A stretch of 64,000 nucleotides of DNA from Herbaspirillum aquaticum (GCF_002213425.1 NZ_NJGV01000011.1:62001-126000); one strand, 5' to 3'; positions 44,732-55,875 are shown, counted from the first letter of the stretch. The notes: generated from the sequence alone by a model not told the origin. Numbers and translations are program-made.

Positions 44732-44941
44732 GGTGTTGCCTCCAAAGGTTTGCGAGAAGTGAGTGTGGCTTTGCCCGGCATGACTTATGCAAGGGCTATG
44801 CCAAGCGCAGCAGCAAGGCTTAATTTTTGCCGACAATATCTATCTAATAGTGGCGGCATTAAATACCTCATATTGCTGCTGATCGGATATTTAACTTGCA
44901 TTCAATAATGCACAATACTTGTGCAAACCATGGAGAAAATG
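44732..44941. promoter_or_regulatory. Divergent control region of the amide catabolic island, with 17-bp palindrome
   Basis: TGCACAA-TAC-TTGTGCA at 44909-44925 is a perfect 7-bp inverted repeat, and an overlapping TGCATT-N4-AATGCA lies at 44897-44912. Both suit a GntR/FCD dimer, probably that encoded at 47664. The palindrome lies across a possible GTG start at 44921 and so favours the ATG at 44942. The rest of the region is AT-rich and promoter-like. Confidence 0.65.
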
Positions 44942-45394
44942 ATGCACGCCGCACCATCATCAATCACCCCGCAGGGTGCAGCCCTGCCTCCCCTGCCCTA
45001 TGATCCGGCCGCCCTGGTGGACGAATACCTGCGCGTGCTGATGATTCCCGACCCGGTGGCCGCGCGTCGCTTCGTCTCGCCGGAGCTGAAGATCCGCTTT
45101 ACCGGCGGCCGGGAAATGATCGACCCGGCACAGTGCGCGGCCTTCAATGCCACCCGCTATGGCTGGGTCAAGAAGCGTTTCGAGGGAACCGAAGTGGTGG
45201 CCGGTGCCACGGTGGAACAGGCCATCGTCTACAACCGGGGCACCCTGTATGGCGTGTGGCCCGATGGCGAGGCCTTCGAAGGCAATCGCTACGTGGACCG
45301 CTACGTGATCCGCCACGGCCTGATCGTGCAGATGGATGTGTGGAACGACAGTGCCGAACGCCTGCTGGTGCGCGCCGGCCTGGCCGAGCTGTAA
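44942..45394 (+). CDS. SnoaL/NTF2-fold protein, second HpxZ-like paralogue
   Basis: This 150-residue protein has a SnoaL-like cone fold: ALVDEYLRVLMIPDPVAARRFVS (helices), then KIRFTGGREMIDP, and strands ending RYVDRYVIRHGLIVQMDVWND. The ATG at 44942 has GGAG at 6 bp; upstream GTG and ATG codons at 44921-44939 lie in the operator. It opens the plus arm of the island, 9 bp before the deacetylase gene, and may process or bind the same class of substrate as HpxZ. Confidence 0.75.
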   Translation: MHAAPSSITPQGAALPPLPYDPAALVDEYLRVLMIPDPVAARRFVSPELKIRFTGGREMIDPAQCAAFNATRYGWVKKRFEGTEVVAGATVEQAIVYNRGTLYGVWPDGEAFEGNRYVDRYVIRHGLIVQMDVWNDSAERLLVRAGLAEL

Positions 45395-45403
45395 GGAGGC
45401 CGC

Positions 45404-46372
45404 ATGCAAGCGACGATCCTGCCGCCCAATGCCGAGGAGGCGCTGGGCCATGATGATGGACGCAACCCCTATGGGGTGCTGCGCTCGCATGGCCGCTTCG
45501 GCTATTCGCCCATCCATCGCCGACCCGATTACTGCTGGCCCAACGGCGCCAGGCTGGCGGTGTACCTGGGCTTCAACATCGAGCACTTCGCCTTCGGGGA
45601 GGGCCTGGGGGCCAAGCTGGGACCGGTCTGTCCGGAGCCCGACGTGCTCAACTATGCCTGGCGTGAATACGGCAACCGCGTCGGTGCCTGGCGCTGCCTG
45701 GAATTGTTCGAGCAACTCGGCCTGCCGGCCGGCGTGCTCATCAATACCGCGCTCTACGATCATTGCCCGGAACTGGTGGAAGCGTTCGCCGCGCGCGGCG
45801 ATGAACTGATCGGCCATGGCCACACCAACGCGCACCAGCAAGGCACGCTCGATGAGGAGGCCGAAGCCGCCCTGCTGCGCCACTGCCGCAGCCGCATCCA
45901 GGCCGAGAGCGGCGTACAGGCCACGGGCTGGCTCTCGCCCTGGATTTCGGAGAGCCTGGTCACGCCCGACCTGCTGCAGGAAACCGGCTATCGCTACAAC
46001 CTCAACTGGGCCCATGACGACCAGCCGGTGCGCATGCGCACCCGTACCGGCGAGACGCTGTGGTCGATTCCCTATCCGCAGGAATTGAACGACATCCCCA
46101 TGATCGTGGCGCGCCAGATGGATGGCCGCGACTTCGCCCGCATGATCGTGGACAACTTCGACGAGATGCGCGAACAGGCGCTGCGCCAGCCACTGGTGAT
46201 GGGCATTGCCCTGCATCCCTACCTGGTCGGCCAGCCCTATCGCCTGCGCCACCTGCGCACCGCCCTGCAGCACCTGGCGGCGGCACGCGATCGCGGCGAG
46301 ATCTGGTTCACCACACCCGGCGCCATCTGCGACCACGTGGACAGCCTCGAACAATTACGCCAGCCGTTCTGA
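45404..46372 (+). CDS. Polysaccharide deacetylase-family hydrolase (PuuE allantoinase-like)
   Basis: This 322-residue NodB-fold hydrolase begins after a perfect AAGGAGG site. Near the N-terminus RRPDYCWPNGARLAVYLGFNI replaces the usual TFDD with NIEHF, as in cofactor-light PuuE-type allantoinases. The metal-site-like HGHTNAHQQ and TGWLSPWISES follow, and HPYLVGQPYRLRHL near the C-terminus supplies the last His. This branch acts on allantoin and other small cyclic amides rather than sugar polymers. It lies between a SnoaL-like protein and an amidase, so ring opening of an imported ureide is a reasonable idea. Confidence 0.8.
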   Translation: MQATILPPNAEEALGHDDGRNPYGVLRSHGRFGYSPIHRRPDYCWPNGARLAVYLGFNIEHFAFGEGLGAKLGPVCPEPDVLNYAWREYGNRVGAWRCLELFEQLGLPAGVLINTALYDHCPELVEAFAARGDELIGHGHTNAHQQGTLDEEAEAALLRHCRSRIQAESGVQATGWLSPWISESLVTPDLLQETGYRYNLNWAHDDQPVRMRTRTGETLWSIPYPQELNDIPMIVARQMDGRDFARMIVDNFDEMREQALRQPLVMGIALHPYLVGQPYRLRHLRTALQHLAAARDRGEIWFTTPGAICDHVDSLEQLRQPF

Positions 46373-46378
46373 GCCGGC

Positions 46379-47632
46379 ATGACGCACCAGGAGAATGAAT
46401 TGAGCACTGCCCAGGCCACGGCCAACCGCACTACTGCCTTCGAGATCAATGACCACGTGGGCGCCTTCGTGCCGCATGGCCGCTTCACCCTGCCGGGCGC
46501 TGCCAGCGGTCCGCTGGCCGGGTTGCGCTTCGCGGCCAAGGACTTGTTCGACGTGGCCGGCCACCCCACCGGCGCCGGCAACCCGGACTGGCTGCGCAGC
46601 CATCCCGTCCCCACGCGCAGCAATGCGCTGGTGGACCAATTGCTGCAGGCCGGTGCCACCCTGGCCGGCAAGACCGTCACCGATGAATTGGCCTACAGCA
46701 TCCACGGCGACAACCATCACTACGGCACGCCGGTCAACAGCGCCGCACCGGACCGCGTGCCGGGCGGTTCCTCCAGTGGTTCGGCTGCTGCGGTGGCGGC
46801 GCGCCTGTGCGACTTCGCGCTGGGCACCGATACCGGCGGCTCGACCCGCGTGCCGGCCAGCTATTGCGGCGTGTGGGGCTTGCGCACCAGCTTCGGCCTG
46901 CTCTCCACGGCCAGCATGGCACCGCTGTGTCCCAGCTTCGATACGGCGACCTGGCTGGCCCATGACGCCGACACCTTCGAGCGCGTCGGCCAGGTCCTGT
47001 TGCCCAAGACCGGCACGCTGCCCTTGCGCCAGGTGCTGCTGCCCTTCGACATGCTGGAACTGGCCGATGCCGACTTCCATCCGGCGCTCCACCGGGTCTA
47101 CGATGCGCTGCGCAGCGAACTGCCCGGCCAGCACATGCGCCTGTCGGGCGAGGAAGGCGAACTGGAGAAATGGCGCCAGGCCTACATCCAGGCGTCCGCC
47201 TTCGATGCCTGGCAATGCCATGGCGCGTGGATCGCGGCAACACGTCCGCTGTTCGGTCCGGCAGTGCAGGCACGCTGGGACATGGCACGCGACATCAGCG
47301 CCGAGACTGCCCGCGCCGCGCGCGAGAAGCAGGACCTGGTCCGGCATCGCGTGCGTTCGCTGCTGGGGGCCGACGGGGTCGCGGTGATTCCTTCGGCCTC
47401 CAGCGTGGCGCCCCTGCGCGATGCCAGCGCGGCCGAGATCGACCAGGTGCGTGCGCGCACCTTCCGCCTGACCTGCGTGGCCGGACTGGCGGGCTTGCCG
47501 CAGGTGAGCATGCCCTTCACCACTCCCGCCGGACTGCCGATCGGCGTATCATTGCTCGGCCCGGCCGGCAGCGACCTGGCCCTGATCGGGCTGGCAACGC
47601 GCCTGTGGCGCAGCCTGCAGGCAGCGCAGTGA
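46379..47632 (+). CDS. Amidase-signature enzyme (AtzE/HpxY-like)
   Basis: This 417-residue amidase-signature hydrolase has the Lys-cisSer-Ser triad: Lys54 in FAAKDLFDV, Ser131 in GGSSSGSAAAVA and Ser155 in GTDTGGSTRVPASYCG. AtzE and HpxY in cyanuric acid and oxalurate pathways belong to this family and usually need a small AtzG/HpxX partner; none is seen beside it. It starts 6 bp after the deacetylase gene and is probably translated with it. It should release ammonia from an amide made by the upstream enzymes. Confidence 0.85.
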   Translation: MTHQENELSTAQATANRTTAFEINDHVGAFVPHGRFTLPGAASGPLAGLRFAAKDLFDVAGHPTGAGNPDWLRSHPVPTRSNALVDQLLQAGATLAGKTVTDELAYSIHGDNHHYGTPVNSAAPDRVPGGSSSGSAAAVAARLCDFALGTDTGGSTRVPASYCGVWGLRTSFGLLSTASMAPLCPSFDTATWLAHDADTFERVGQVLLPKTGTLPLRQVLLPFDMLELADADFHPALHRVYDALRSELPGQHMRLSGEEGELEKWRQAYIQASAFDAWQCHGAWIAATRPLFGPAVQARWDMARDISAETARAAREKQDLVRHRVRSLLGADGVAVIPSASSVAPLRDASAAEIDQVRARTFRLTCVAGLAGLPQVSMPFTTPAGLPIGVSLLGPAGSDLALIGLATRLWRSLQAAQ

Positions 47633-47663
47633 GGCCGGGCACGATCCACCCTATGACCAGACG

Positions 47664-48506
47664 ATGAGCGACCTCTCTCCCCGCAAGACGGCCAAGCCGT
47701 CTTCCCGCACTGGCAAGTCCCAGGAGCACGCCACCAAACCAGCACCGGCCCCGGCCCGCCAGAGCCGCGCCGGGCGTCCGCGCGTGCGGCACGATGACCT
47801 GGCCGATACCGCGCCCCTGGTCCTGGAAGGCGAAGCGGGCGAAGACATCATCGTGCGCATCTACCAGACTGTCTTCGACAGCGTGATGAGCCAGCGCCTC
47901 ACCCCCGGCACCAAGCTGCCGGAGGCAGCGCTGTGCGAACTGTTCGGCGTGGGCCGCACGGTGGTACAGAAGGCGCTGCAGAAACTGGCGCACGAGCACA
48001 TCGTCGAGTTGCGGCCCAATCGTGGCGCCGTGGTGGCCATGCCCACGCCGGAAGAGACGCGCGAGATCTTCGAGGCACGGCGCGCACTGGAAGGTGCCAT
48101 CATGCGCCTGGCCGTGCGCAACGCTACCCGCGCCGACCTCGCCAAGCTGCGCCGCCAGTTGAAGGAAGAGCACCAGGTCATGCACAGCTATGCGCAGACC
48201 CACTGGGCGCGCCTGGCCTCCTCTTTCCACATGCGGGTGGCCGAACTGTCGCGCAATGCCACGCTGCAGCGCTACCTGGGCGAACTGGTGTCACGCTGCT
48301 CGCTGATCGTGGCCCTGCATGAGCCGGCCGGGTATGCCGCCTGCGAGCATGATGAACACACGCATATCGTCGACCTGATCGAACGCGGTGACAGCGAGGG
48401 TGCAGTCGCTGCCATGGAAGCGCATCTGGTCTCGCTGGAGGAACACATCCACCTGGTGAGCGAAAAGAGCGGCAACAGCCTGGCGCGGATGCTGGGGATG
48501 GAATAA
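47664..48506 (+). CDS. GntR-family regulator, FCD subfamily
   Basis: This 280-residue regulator has a long Pro/Ala-rich, basic N-terminal tail (about 50 residues) before the winged helix (IIVRIYQTVFDSVMSQRLTPGTKLPEAALCELFGVGRTVVQKAL) and an FCD domain (SSFHMRVAELS, HDEHTHIVDLIE). The tail is unusual in length. It is the last gene of the plus arm, and the palindrome at 44909-44925 is its likely target. The ligand may be the catabolic substrate. It resembles the GntR beside the hydantoinase operon. Confidence 0.88.
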   Translation: MSDLSPRKTAKPSSRTGKSQEHATKPAPAPARQSRAGRPRVRHDDLADTAPLVLEGEAGEDIIVRIYQTVFDSVMSQRLTPGTKLPEAALCELFGVGRTVVQKALQKLAHEHIVELRPNRGAVVAMPTPEETREIFEARRALEGAIMRLAVRNATRADLAKLRRQLKEEHQVMHSYAQTHWARLASSFHMRVAELSRNATLQRYLGELVSRCSLIVALHEPAGYAACEHDEHTHIVDLIERGDSEGAVAAMEAHLVSLEEHIHLVSEKSGNSLARMLGME

Positions 48507-48510
48507 GGTC

Positions 48511-48546
48511 ATCACCCGCATCACCCGCATCATCCACATCACCTCG
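48511..48546 (+). repeat. Four 9-bp tandem repeats
   Basis: ATCACCCGC is repeated twice exactly and twice with changes (ATCATCCAC, ATCACCTCG), just after the GntR stop codon and before the terminator. It has the look of slippage. Confidence 0.75.
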
Positions 48547-48554
48547 CAGGGATG

Positions 48555-48595
48555 AAAAAATGGCGGCAGGGACCGAAGTCCCTGCCGCCATTTTT
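48555..48595. terminator. Bidirectional rho-independent terminator
   Basis: A perfect 14-bp stem (48560-48573 with 48578-48591) with a CGAA tetraloop is flanked by A and T runs. It sits between the convergent GntR and LLM monooxygenase genes. Confidence 0.92.
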
Positions 48596-48611
48596 ACGTG
48601 GCCAGCATCGG

Positions 48612-49622
<1,011 letters not shown>

Positions 49623-49641
49623 GCAGGAATCCTTGTCGAGT

Positions 49642-49667
49642 CGGCACGGCCCTTGGAGGCCGTGCCG
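49642..49667 (-). promoter_or_regulatory. Hairpin between CurA-like and LLM genes
   Basis: A 10-bp perfect stem (49642-49651 with 49658-49667) with a 6-nt loop lies about 20 bp before the LLM start codon. It has no T-run. It may modulate expression of the downstream gene or stabilise the upstream message. Confidence 0.5.
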
Positions 49668-49717
49668 GTGGCCGGGTAGCTTCCCCGGAAAAGGCTTGCT
49701 GTGTTCGGTGCGCGGAC

Positions 49718-50746
49718 TTAGTCCAGCTTCACTACCAGCTTGCCGAAGTTCTTGCCTTGCAGCAGGCCCATGAAGGCCTCGGGGGCCTTCTCCAGGCCAT
49801 GCACCACGTCTTCGCGGTAATGCAGCTTGCCTTCCTTGAGCCAGGTGCCGACTTCCTTCTGGAAAGCGGCGTACAGGTCAGGGCGATTGACGTAGTAGTC
49901 GAAGATGATGAAGCCCTGCACGCGGATGCGCTGGGTCAGCAGGCGGCGCAGGATGGCGCTGCTCTCGGTGGCCAGGCTGCCGCCGTTGTAATGGGCGATC
50001 AGGCCGCATACCGGCACGCGAGCGTGGATGTTGAGCAGCGGGATGACGGCGTCGAGCACGGCACCGCCGACGTTTTCGAAATAGACGTCGATGCCGCGCG
50101 GGCAGGCCGCTTTCAATTGCCCGGCGAAGTCAGGTGCACGGTGGTCGATACAGGCATCGAAACCCAGTTCCTTGACCGCCGATTCACACTTCTGCGCGCC
50201 ACCGGCGATACCGACCACGTGGCAGCCACGCTGCTTGGCGATCTGGCCGACCAGCGAACCGACCGCGCCGGTGGCGGCGGCCACGACCACCGTTTCGCCT
50301 GCGCGCGGCTGGCCGATGTCGATCAGGCCGGCATAGGCGGTGTAGCCGGGCATGCCCAGCACGCCCAGCGCATGCGAGGGATGGGCGAAGTCGGCGGGCA
50401 GCTTGTTGGCGCCGCTGCCGTCGGAGATGGCGTATTCCTGCCAGCCTGTGTAGGCCATGACCAGGTCGCCTTCCTTGAAATCGGGATGGCGCGAACTGAC
50501 CACGCGCGAGACCACGCCGCCGGTCATGACGCCGTCGATTTCCACCGGCGGTGCGTAGGAAGGGGCATCGCTCATGCGGCCGCGCATGTAGGGGTCCAGC
50601 GAGAGCCACTCACCGCGCAGCAGCATCTGGCCTTCCTGTACTTCCGGGATGGCCACTTCTTCCAGGCGGAAATTCTCGGCGGTGGGGGCGGCAGCGGGAC
50701 GCGAGGCGAGGACGATGCGGCGATTGGTCTTGGGCAATTGGGTCAT
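49718..50746 (-). CDS. NADPH-dependent medium-chain reductase (CurA / alkenal reductase-like)
   Basis: This 342-residue zinc-free MDR-family reductase begins with [25 protein letters not shown] and has [14 protein letters not shown], the family signature. The Rossmann stretch is [30 protein letters not shown], followed by [21 protein letters not shown]. Such enzymes reduce double bonds of alkenals, quinones or curcumin. It is downstream of a TetR repressor gene and would be co-induced by electrophiles. Confidence 0.9.
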   Translation of the reverse strand: MTQLPKTNRRIVLASRPAAAPTAENFRLEEVAIPEVQEGQMLLRGEWLSLDPYMRGRMSDAPSYAPPVEIDGVMTGGVVSRVVSSRHPDFKEGDLVMAYTGWQEYAISDGSGANKLPADFAHPSHALGVLGMPGYTAYAGLIDIGQPRAGETVVVAAATGAVGSLVGQIAKQRGCHVVGIAGGAQKCESAVKELGFDACIDHRAPDFAGQLKAACPRGIDVYFENVGGAVLDAVIPLLNIHARVPVCGLIAHYNGGSLATESSAILRRLLTQRIRVQGFIIFDYYVNRPDLYAAFQKEVGTWLKEGKLHYREDVVHGLEKAPEAFMGLLQGKNFGKLVVKLD

Positions 50747-50815
50747 GGAAATCCTTTCCGTATTCGGTTCATCGGGAGGCGCAGCGCGCCATCGAAACTA
50801 TCAGATCAGTCGTGA

Positions 50816-51424
50816 TTACTGCGGTGCCACCAGCACGTGGCGCGTGACCAGCATGGCCGCTTCCATCGGCGCACGGTCACGGCCCAGCTTGGACAGCAGG
50901 CTGGCACCCAGCCACTGCTGGTACAGCATGGTGGCCGTGGCCAGCGGTTGCAGCACGGTGTGCAGCGAGCCTTCGGCGATGCCCTCTTCGATGCAGGCGG
51001 CGATGCGTTCGATGAAGCGCTGCGTGCCGCCGTGCAATACCTGGCGCATGTCGTCGGAGAGGTCGGCCACTTCGGCCGAGAGCTTGACCACCAGGCAGCG
51101 CTGCTCGGCTTCCTCGCAGCACTGGCTTTCCAGCCAGTAACCCCAGTAAGTCAGCAGGCGCTCGCGGGCACTGTCGCCCTGGCGATGGTCGGACAGGACG
51201 TGATCCAATCGTTCCAGGTAGCCGGCCACATAATGCTCGATCAGTTCGCGGCCATATTGTTCCTTCGATCCGAAGTAGTGATAGAAGGAACCCTTGGGAA
51301 TCTGCGCAGCCGCCAGAATCTCGGCCAGGCCGACGCCGGTGTAGCCCTTCTGCGCGATGAGCGCATGGCCGGCTTGCAGGATGTGACGCTTGTTGTGGTC
51401 GTAGTGTTCTCGCATGCGGCCCAT
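50816..51424 (-). CDS. TetR/AcrR-family regulator (NemR/AcuR-like)
   Basis: This 202-residue TetR regulator has an N-terminal HTH (ILQAGHALIAQKGYTGVGLAEILAAAQIPKGSFYHYFGSKE) and a TetR_C_6-like ligand domain containing several Cys (LESQCCEEAEQRCLV), which could sense electrophiles as in NemR. The start is 51424 or 51415. It lies directly before the CurA-like gene on the same strand and 14 bp after a perfect palindrome that should be its operator. Confidence 0.88.
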   Translation of the reverse strand: MGRMREHYDHNKRHILQAGHALIAQKGYTGVGLAEILAAAQIPKGSFYHYFGSKEQYGRELIEHYVAGYLERLDHVLSDHRQGDSARERLLTYWGYWLESQCCEEAEQRCLVVKLSAEVADLSDDMRQVLHGGTQRFIERIAACIEEGIAEGSLHTVLQPLATATMLYQQWLGASLLSKLGRDRAPMEAAMLVTRHVLVAPQ

Positions 51425-51437
51425 TCTAACGGAAAAT

Positions 51438-51461
51438 TAGACCGGTCGTCTAAGACCGGTC
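51438..51461. promoter_or_regulatory. TetR/NemR-type operator
   Basis: TAGAC-CGGTC-GTCTA at 51438-51452 is a perfect inverted repeat, and the octamer GACCGGTC occurs within it and again at 51454-51461. The site lies just before the tetR start, so autorepression of the tetR-reductase genes is likely. Confidence 0.7.
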
Positions 51462-51473
51462 CTTTTTGCCGGA

Positions 51474-52721
51474 TCAGCTTGATGCCGGTGACTTGCGCGC
51501 GGGTGGAAACAGCGGCCACACCAGCAAGGCTGCCCCAGCGGTACCGATCCACACGGCGGGCCAGCCGTGCCAGTGCAGCAGCAGCGGGACGACCTGGGCA
51601 GTGAGGAAGAAGACACCGAAGACGCAGCTGTTGCCCAATCCCAGGGCCGTGCCGACCTGGGCCGGACCGGCGGCCACGGCCAGTTCGGTATAGGCCACGC
51701 CATGCCATGCGGAGACCACCACGCCGGCCACGACCACAAACCCGCCCAGCCAGGGCAGCGATACGGAGAGTGCGTCGAGTGAAGACACGCCCAGCAGCAG
51801 GAACAGCAGTGCACTGCCCAATGCGCAAGCGCGCAGATAGGGACGACGCTGGCCGCGCCGGTCGGTCCAGCGGCCACTGGCGATGCGCGCCACCGCCGCA
51901 CCCACTTGCACCAGCGTGAGCAGCACACTGATGAGGAGCAGACTGGCCTGCCCCGCTTCATGCAGGAAGATGCCGCCGAAGCTGATCAGCGCCACCTGCG
52001 GCGCGCACAGCAAGCCGGTGCCCAGTGCCAGTCTCCAGACCAGCGGACTGCGCAGGGCCGGCATCGCAACCGGGGATGCCGCGTGCGCGTGCGTTGCCTT
52101 GTGCGGCTCGCGCAGCCAGAGCAACACCAGCGCGACGCTGGCCAGGCAAAGTGCCATCAGCAAGCCATACACCGCACCGAACCCGGCGCGCGCTGCCAAC
52201 GTGGGCAAGAGCAAGGCGCCGATGCCGCCGCCCAGCGGCACCGCCGTCTGGCGGATGCTCATGGCCAGACCCCGCTCGCCCTCGGCGAACCAGGCCATGA
52301 TGGCGCGTCCGCTGGCGCCGTTGACACTGCCGCCCAGCAATCCGGCCAGCGTCAGGCCGACGCATAACCATACAAAGGGTGATACGCCCCGCCCCGGCCG
52401 CGCCATCGCCATCAGCAGGCACAGCGCAGCGCTGGTCCCCAGCAGTCCGGCCAGCAGCACCTTGCGGTCGCCCAGGCGATCAGTCAGTACACCCCAGGGC
52501 AGTTCGCCCAGGGCCACGCCCAGGCTCAGCAAGCCCAGTGCCAGGCCCAATTGCGCATTGCTCAGGTGATAGTCGCTGCGCAGCACCAGCGAAGTCACCG
52601 GGATGCCGGAGAACACGGCCGAGAAGCTGGCATTGGCGGCAACGCCTGCGGCCAGGACCTTCCAGCGATGGGCTGGGGGAGCGCCGGCGATGCTTTCGGG
52701 AGAAGTGGATAGCGTGTACAA
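51474..52721 (-). CDS. MFS transporter
   Basis: This 415-residue, 12-helix major facilitator begins WKVLAAGVAANASFSAVFSGIP. The loop 2-3 signature is GVLTDRLGDRKVLLAGLLG, and the second half has ASGRWTDRRGQRRPYLRA. It belongs to the general anion or drug-efflux-like group. It is divergent from a GlxA-type AraC regulator 101 bp away, which probably controls it. The substrate is unknown. Confidence 0.87.
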   Translation of the reverse strand: MYTLSTSPESIAGAPPAHRWKVLAAGVAANASFSAVFSGIPVTSLVLRSDYHLSNAQLGLALGLLSLGVALGELPWGVLTDRLGDRKVLLAGLLGTSAALCLLMAMARPGRGVSPFVWLCVGLTLAGLLGGSVNGASGRAIMAWFAEGERGLAMSIRQTAVPLGGGIGALLLPTLAARAGFGAVYGLLMALCLASVALVLLWLREPHKATHAHAASPVAMPALRSPLVWRLALGTGLLCAPQVALISFGGIFLHEAGQASLLLISVLLTLVQVGAAVARIASGRWTDRRGQRRPYLRACALGSALLFLLLGVSSLDALSVSLPWLGGFVVVAGVVVSAWHGVAYTELAVAAGPAQVGTALGLGNSCVFGVFFLTAQVVPLLLHWHGWPAVWIGTAGAALLVWPLFPPARKSPASS

Positions 52722-52822
52722 GGCAGTCTCCGGTAGGAATCAGGCCTTTCAGTGTGGCGTGCAGCCTCATGGCTTGGATGTCATAATTCCGGCATTGCCA
52801 GCCATTTGACGTTTTCTGCACC

Positions 52823-53773
52823 ATGCCCGCGCGCGACATCGCCTTCCTCATTTTTGCCGATTGCAGCATGCTCGACTTCACCGGTCCGCTGTCAGCATTC
52901 GATGCCGCCAACCGCGTGAGTGCGCGCACGCTCTACCGGATCACGCTGCATTCCGAGCCGGGCGGCCTGATCCGCAGTTCGGCCGGGGCGATGATCCAGA
53001 CTGAGCGCATCGGCCGCGCCACCTTCGATACCGTGGTGGTCGCCGGTGGCGGTGCACCGCGCGAGGGGCTGGTGTCCGAGGCGCTGCGCCGCTACGTGCT
53101 GCGCGCAGCCAGCCGTTCGCGCCGCATCGCGGGCGTGTGCACCGGGGCCTTCGTGCTGGCGGCGGCGGGCCTGCTCGATGGCAAGCGCGCCACCACGCAT
53201 TGGCGCATGGCGGCCAAGCTGCAGCAGATGCATCCGCAGGTAAAGGTGGACAGCGACCGCATCTATTGCTGCGATGGCAAGGTGTGGACCTCGGCCGGGA
53301 TTTCCGCCGGGATCGACCTGGCGCTGGCCCTGATCGAGGAAGATCACGGCGCCGAACTGGCCAAATCGGTGGCGCGCGAACTGGTGGTGTATCACCGCCG
53401 TCCCGGCGGGCAATCGCAATTCTCGGCCCTGCAGGAGATGGATGGGGGCTCCGAGCGCATCCGCCGCGCACTCAGTTTTGCGCGCACGCATCTGCATCAG
53501 GAAGTCACCGTCGACACCTTGGCCGACGTGGCCTGCCTCAGTCGCCGCCAATTCGATCGCAGCTTTGTGGCCGAGACCGGCCAGACCCCGGCGCGCGCCA
53601 TCGAACAAATGCGCGCGGAAGCGGCGCGGCTGCGCATCGAACAATCCCAGGACAGCCTGGAGAGCATCGCCCGTGCCACCGGCTTTGGCGATGCCGAGCG
53701 CATGCGCCGCGCCTGCCTGCGGCTGTTCGGCCAACCGCCGCAAGCCATGCGCCGGCTGGCCCGGCTGGAAGAA

Positions 53774-53779
<6 letters not shown>
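52823..53779 (+). CDS. GlxA-family AraC regulator (DJ-1/PfpI plus AraC HTH)
   Basis: This 318-residue regulator has an N-terminal DJ-1/PfpI-like domain (DIAFLIFADCSMLDFTGPLSAF, and RRIAGVCTGAFVLAAAGLLDGKRATTHWR with the nucleophile-elbow Cys) and a C-terminal double-HTH AraC domain (VDTLADVACLSRRQFDRSFVAETGQTP, RIEQSQDSLESIARATGFGD). It is FtrA/GlxA-like. It is divergent from an MFS gene, which it may activate. Its last 6 bp overlap the end of the convergent phosphoesterase gene. Confidence 0.9.
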
Positions 53780-54943
<1,164 letters not shown>

Positions 54944-55271
54944 GGAAAACCTTTGAAAGAGGACGCATCGCCCGGGACTGCGGAGGCCGGCCGAGGCTTG
55001 CCGGAAAGCAAACATATGAAGGCTTGAGACATGCTTTTCAAGCAATTTCTGCGAAAAACCTCGTAAATCCTGCCCAAAATGGCTCATCGGCAGGGAGCAG
55101 AAACAGCCAGATGAAGAAAAAGTCCGCCACAGGCATGCAAGAAGACGCGCGGAGGAGGATAATATTGCTTCTATCCCCCCGTTTTTAATTCGCGCGACCT
55201 TGGCGGCGACAGCCGCATCGATGGCAAGAGCATCGACACCAGGCCGCGCCTGCATCATTGGAAGAGTTATT
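54944..55271. other. Gap between phosphoesterase and unknown-protein genes
   Basis: This 328-bp divergent spacer has no recognisable gene. A C-run followed by a T-run (CCCCCCGTTTTTAATTC, about 55176-55192) and AT-rich DNA near 55155-55165 may hold the promoter of the downstream gene. Nothing else was seen. Confidence 0.4.
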
Positions 55272-55814
55272 TTGAGTTCAAGCAAAACCAAACGCTGGCA
55301 TGGCAATGTCGAGGCGATCAAGGCCGAATTCCTCAACGGCGTGATTACCCAGATGACCTCCTACGGCGACCGCGTCCATTTCAGCATGTTCGGTTCGGTG
55401 CAAAAGCCGCACTATGAAGTCATCAACAGCTTCGACAAGAAGATGGCCTTCGATGGCAACCACCACCTGCACCGTGCCGAGGAAACCGAGTTCGGTCCCG
55501 GCAACGTGACCCCCATCTTCACCCTCGACCAGATCAAGCGCATCGTCGCCACCGGCGGCAGCGGCACCCGCAGCACGCCCCGTTCGGCACGTGCCTCCTC
55601 GGCGCGCAGCGCCGCCGGCACCGCCCGCCCGACCACCGCCGCAGCGCGCGCACGTGAAGCGGTCGATGGCGAGAAGTACGCCTACTTCAAGGCCAATCGC
55701 CACATGCTGCCCGATGAAATCAACCAGCATTCCGATGAGATCAGCAAGCTGATGCTCAATGGCATGTCGGCTGAACAGGCTTTCGGCGAAGTCATTTCCA
55801 AGTACTTCGACTGA
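55272..55814 (+). CDS. Unknown two-part protein with Ala/Arg/Ser-rich linker, probable TTG start
   Basis: This protein of about 180 residues is of unknown family. GGAAGAG lies 5 bp before TTG at 55272, while upstream in-frame starts (55200, 55221) have no ribosome site and add non-protein-like residues, so TTG is preferred. An N-terminal part of about 90 residues (KRWHGNVEAIKAEFLNGVIT, HFSMFGSVQKPHYEV, PGNVTPIFTLDQIKRI) is joined by a flexible basic linker rich in Ala, Arg, Ser and Thr to a C-terminal helical part (YAYFKANRHMLPDEINQHSD, LMLNGMSAEQAFGEVISKYF). The linker could contact nucleic acid or polyphosphate. It is followed by a terminator and lies next to ppk2. Confidence 0.65.
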   Translation: MSSSKTKRWHGNVEAIKAEFLNGVITQMTSYGDRVHFSMFGSVQKPHYEVINSFDKKMAFDGNHHLHRAEETEFGPGNVTPIFTLDQIKRIVATGGSGTRSTPRSARASSARSAAGTARPTTAAARAREAVDGEKYAYFKANRHMLPDEINQHSDEISKLMLNGMSAEQAFGEVISKYFD

Positions 55815-55875
55815 AGACTGACAGCCCATCCGGCGTGCAGGCAGCATATGCCGCCTGCCCGCCAGACAAAAATGC

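Noticed and set aside
48511-48546. Short tandem repeats as a possible CRISPR fragment
   Set aside because: Units are 9 bp with no spacers and no cas genes nearby.
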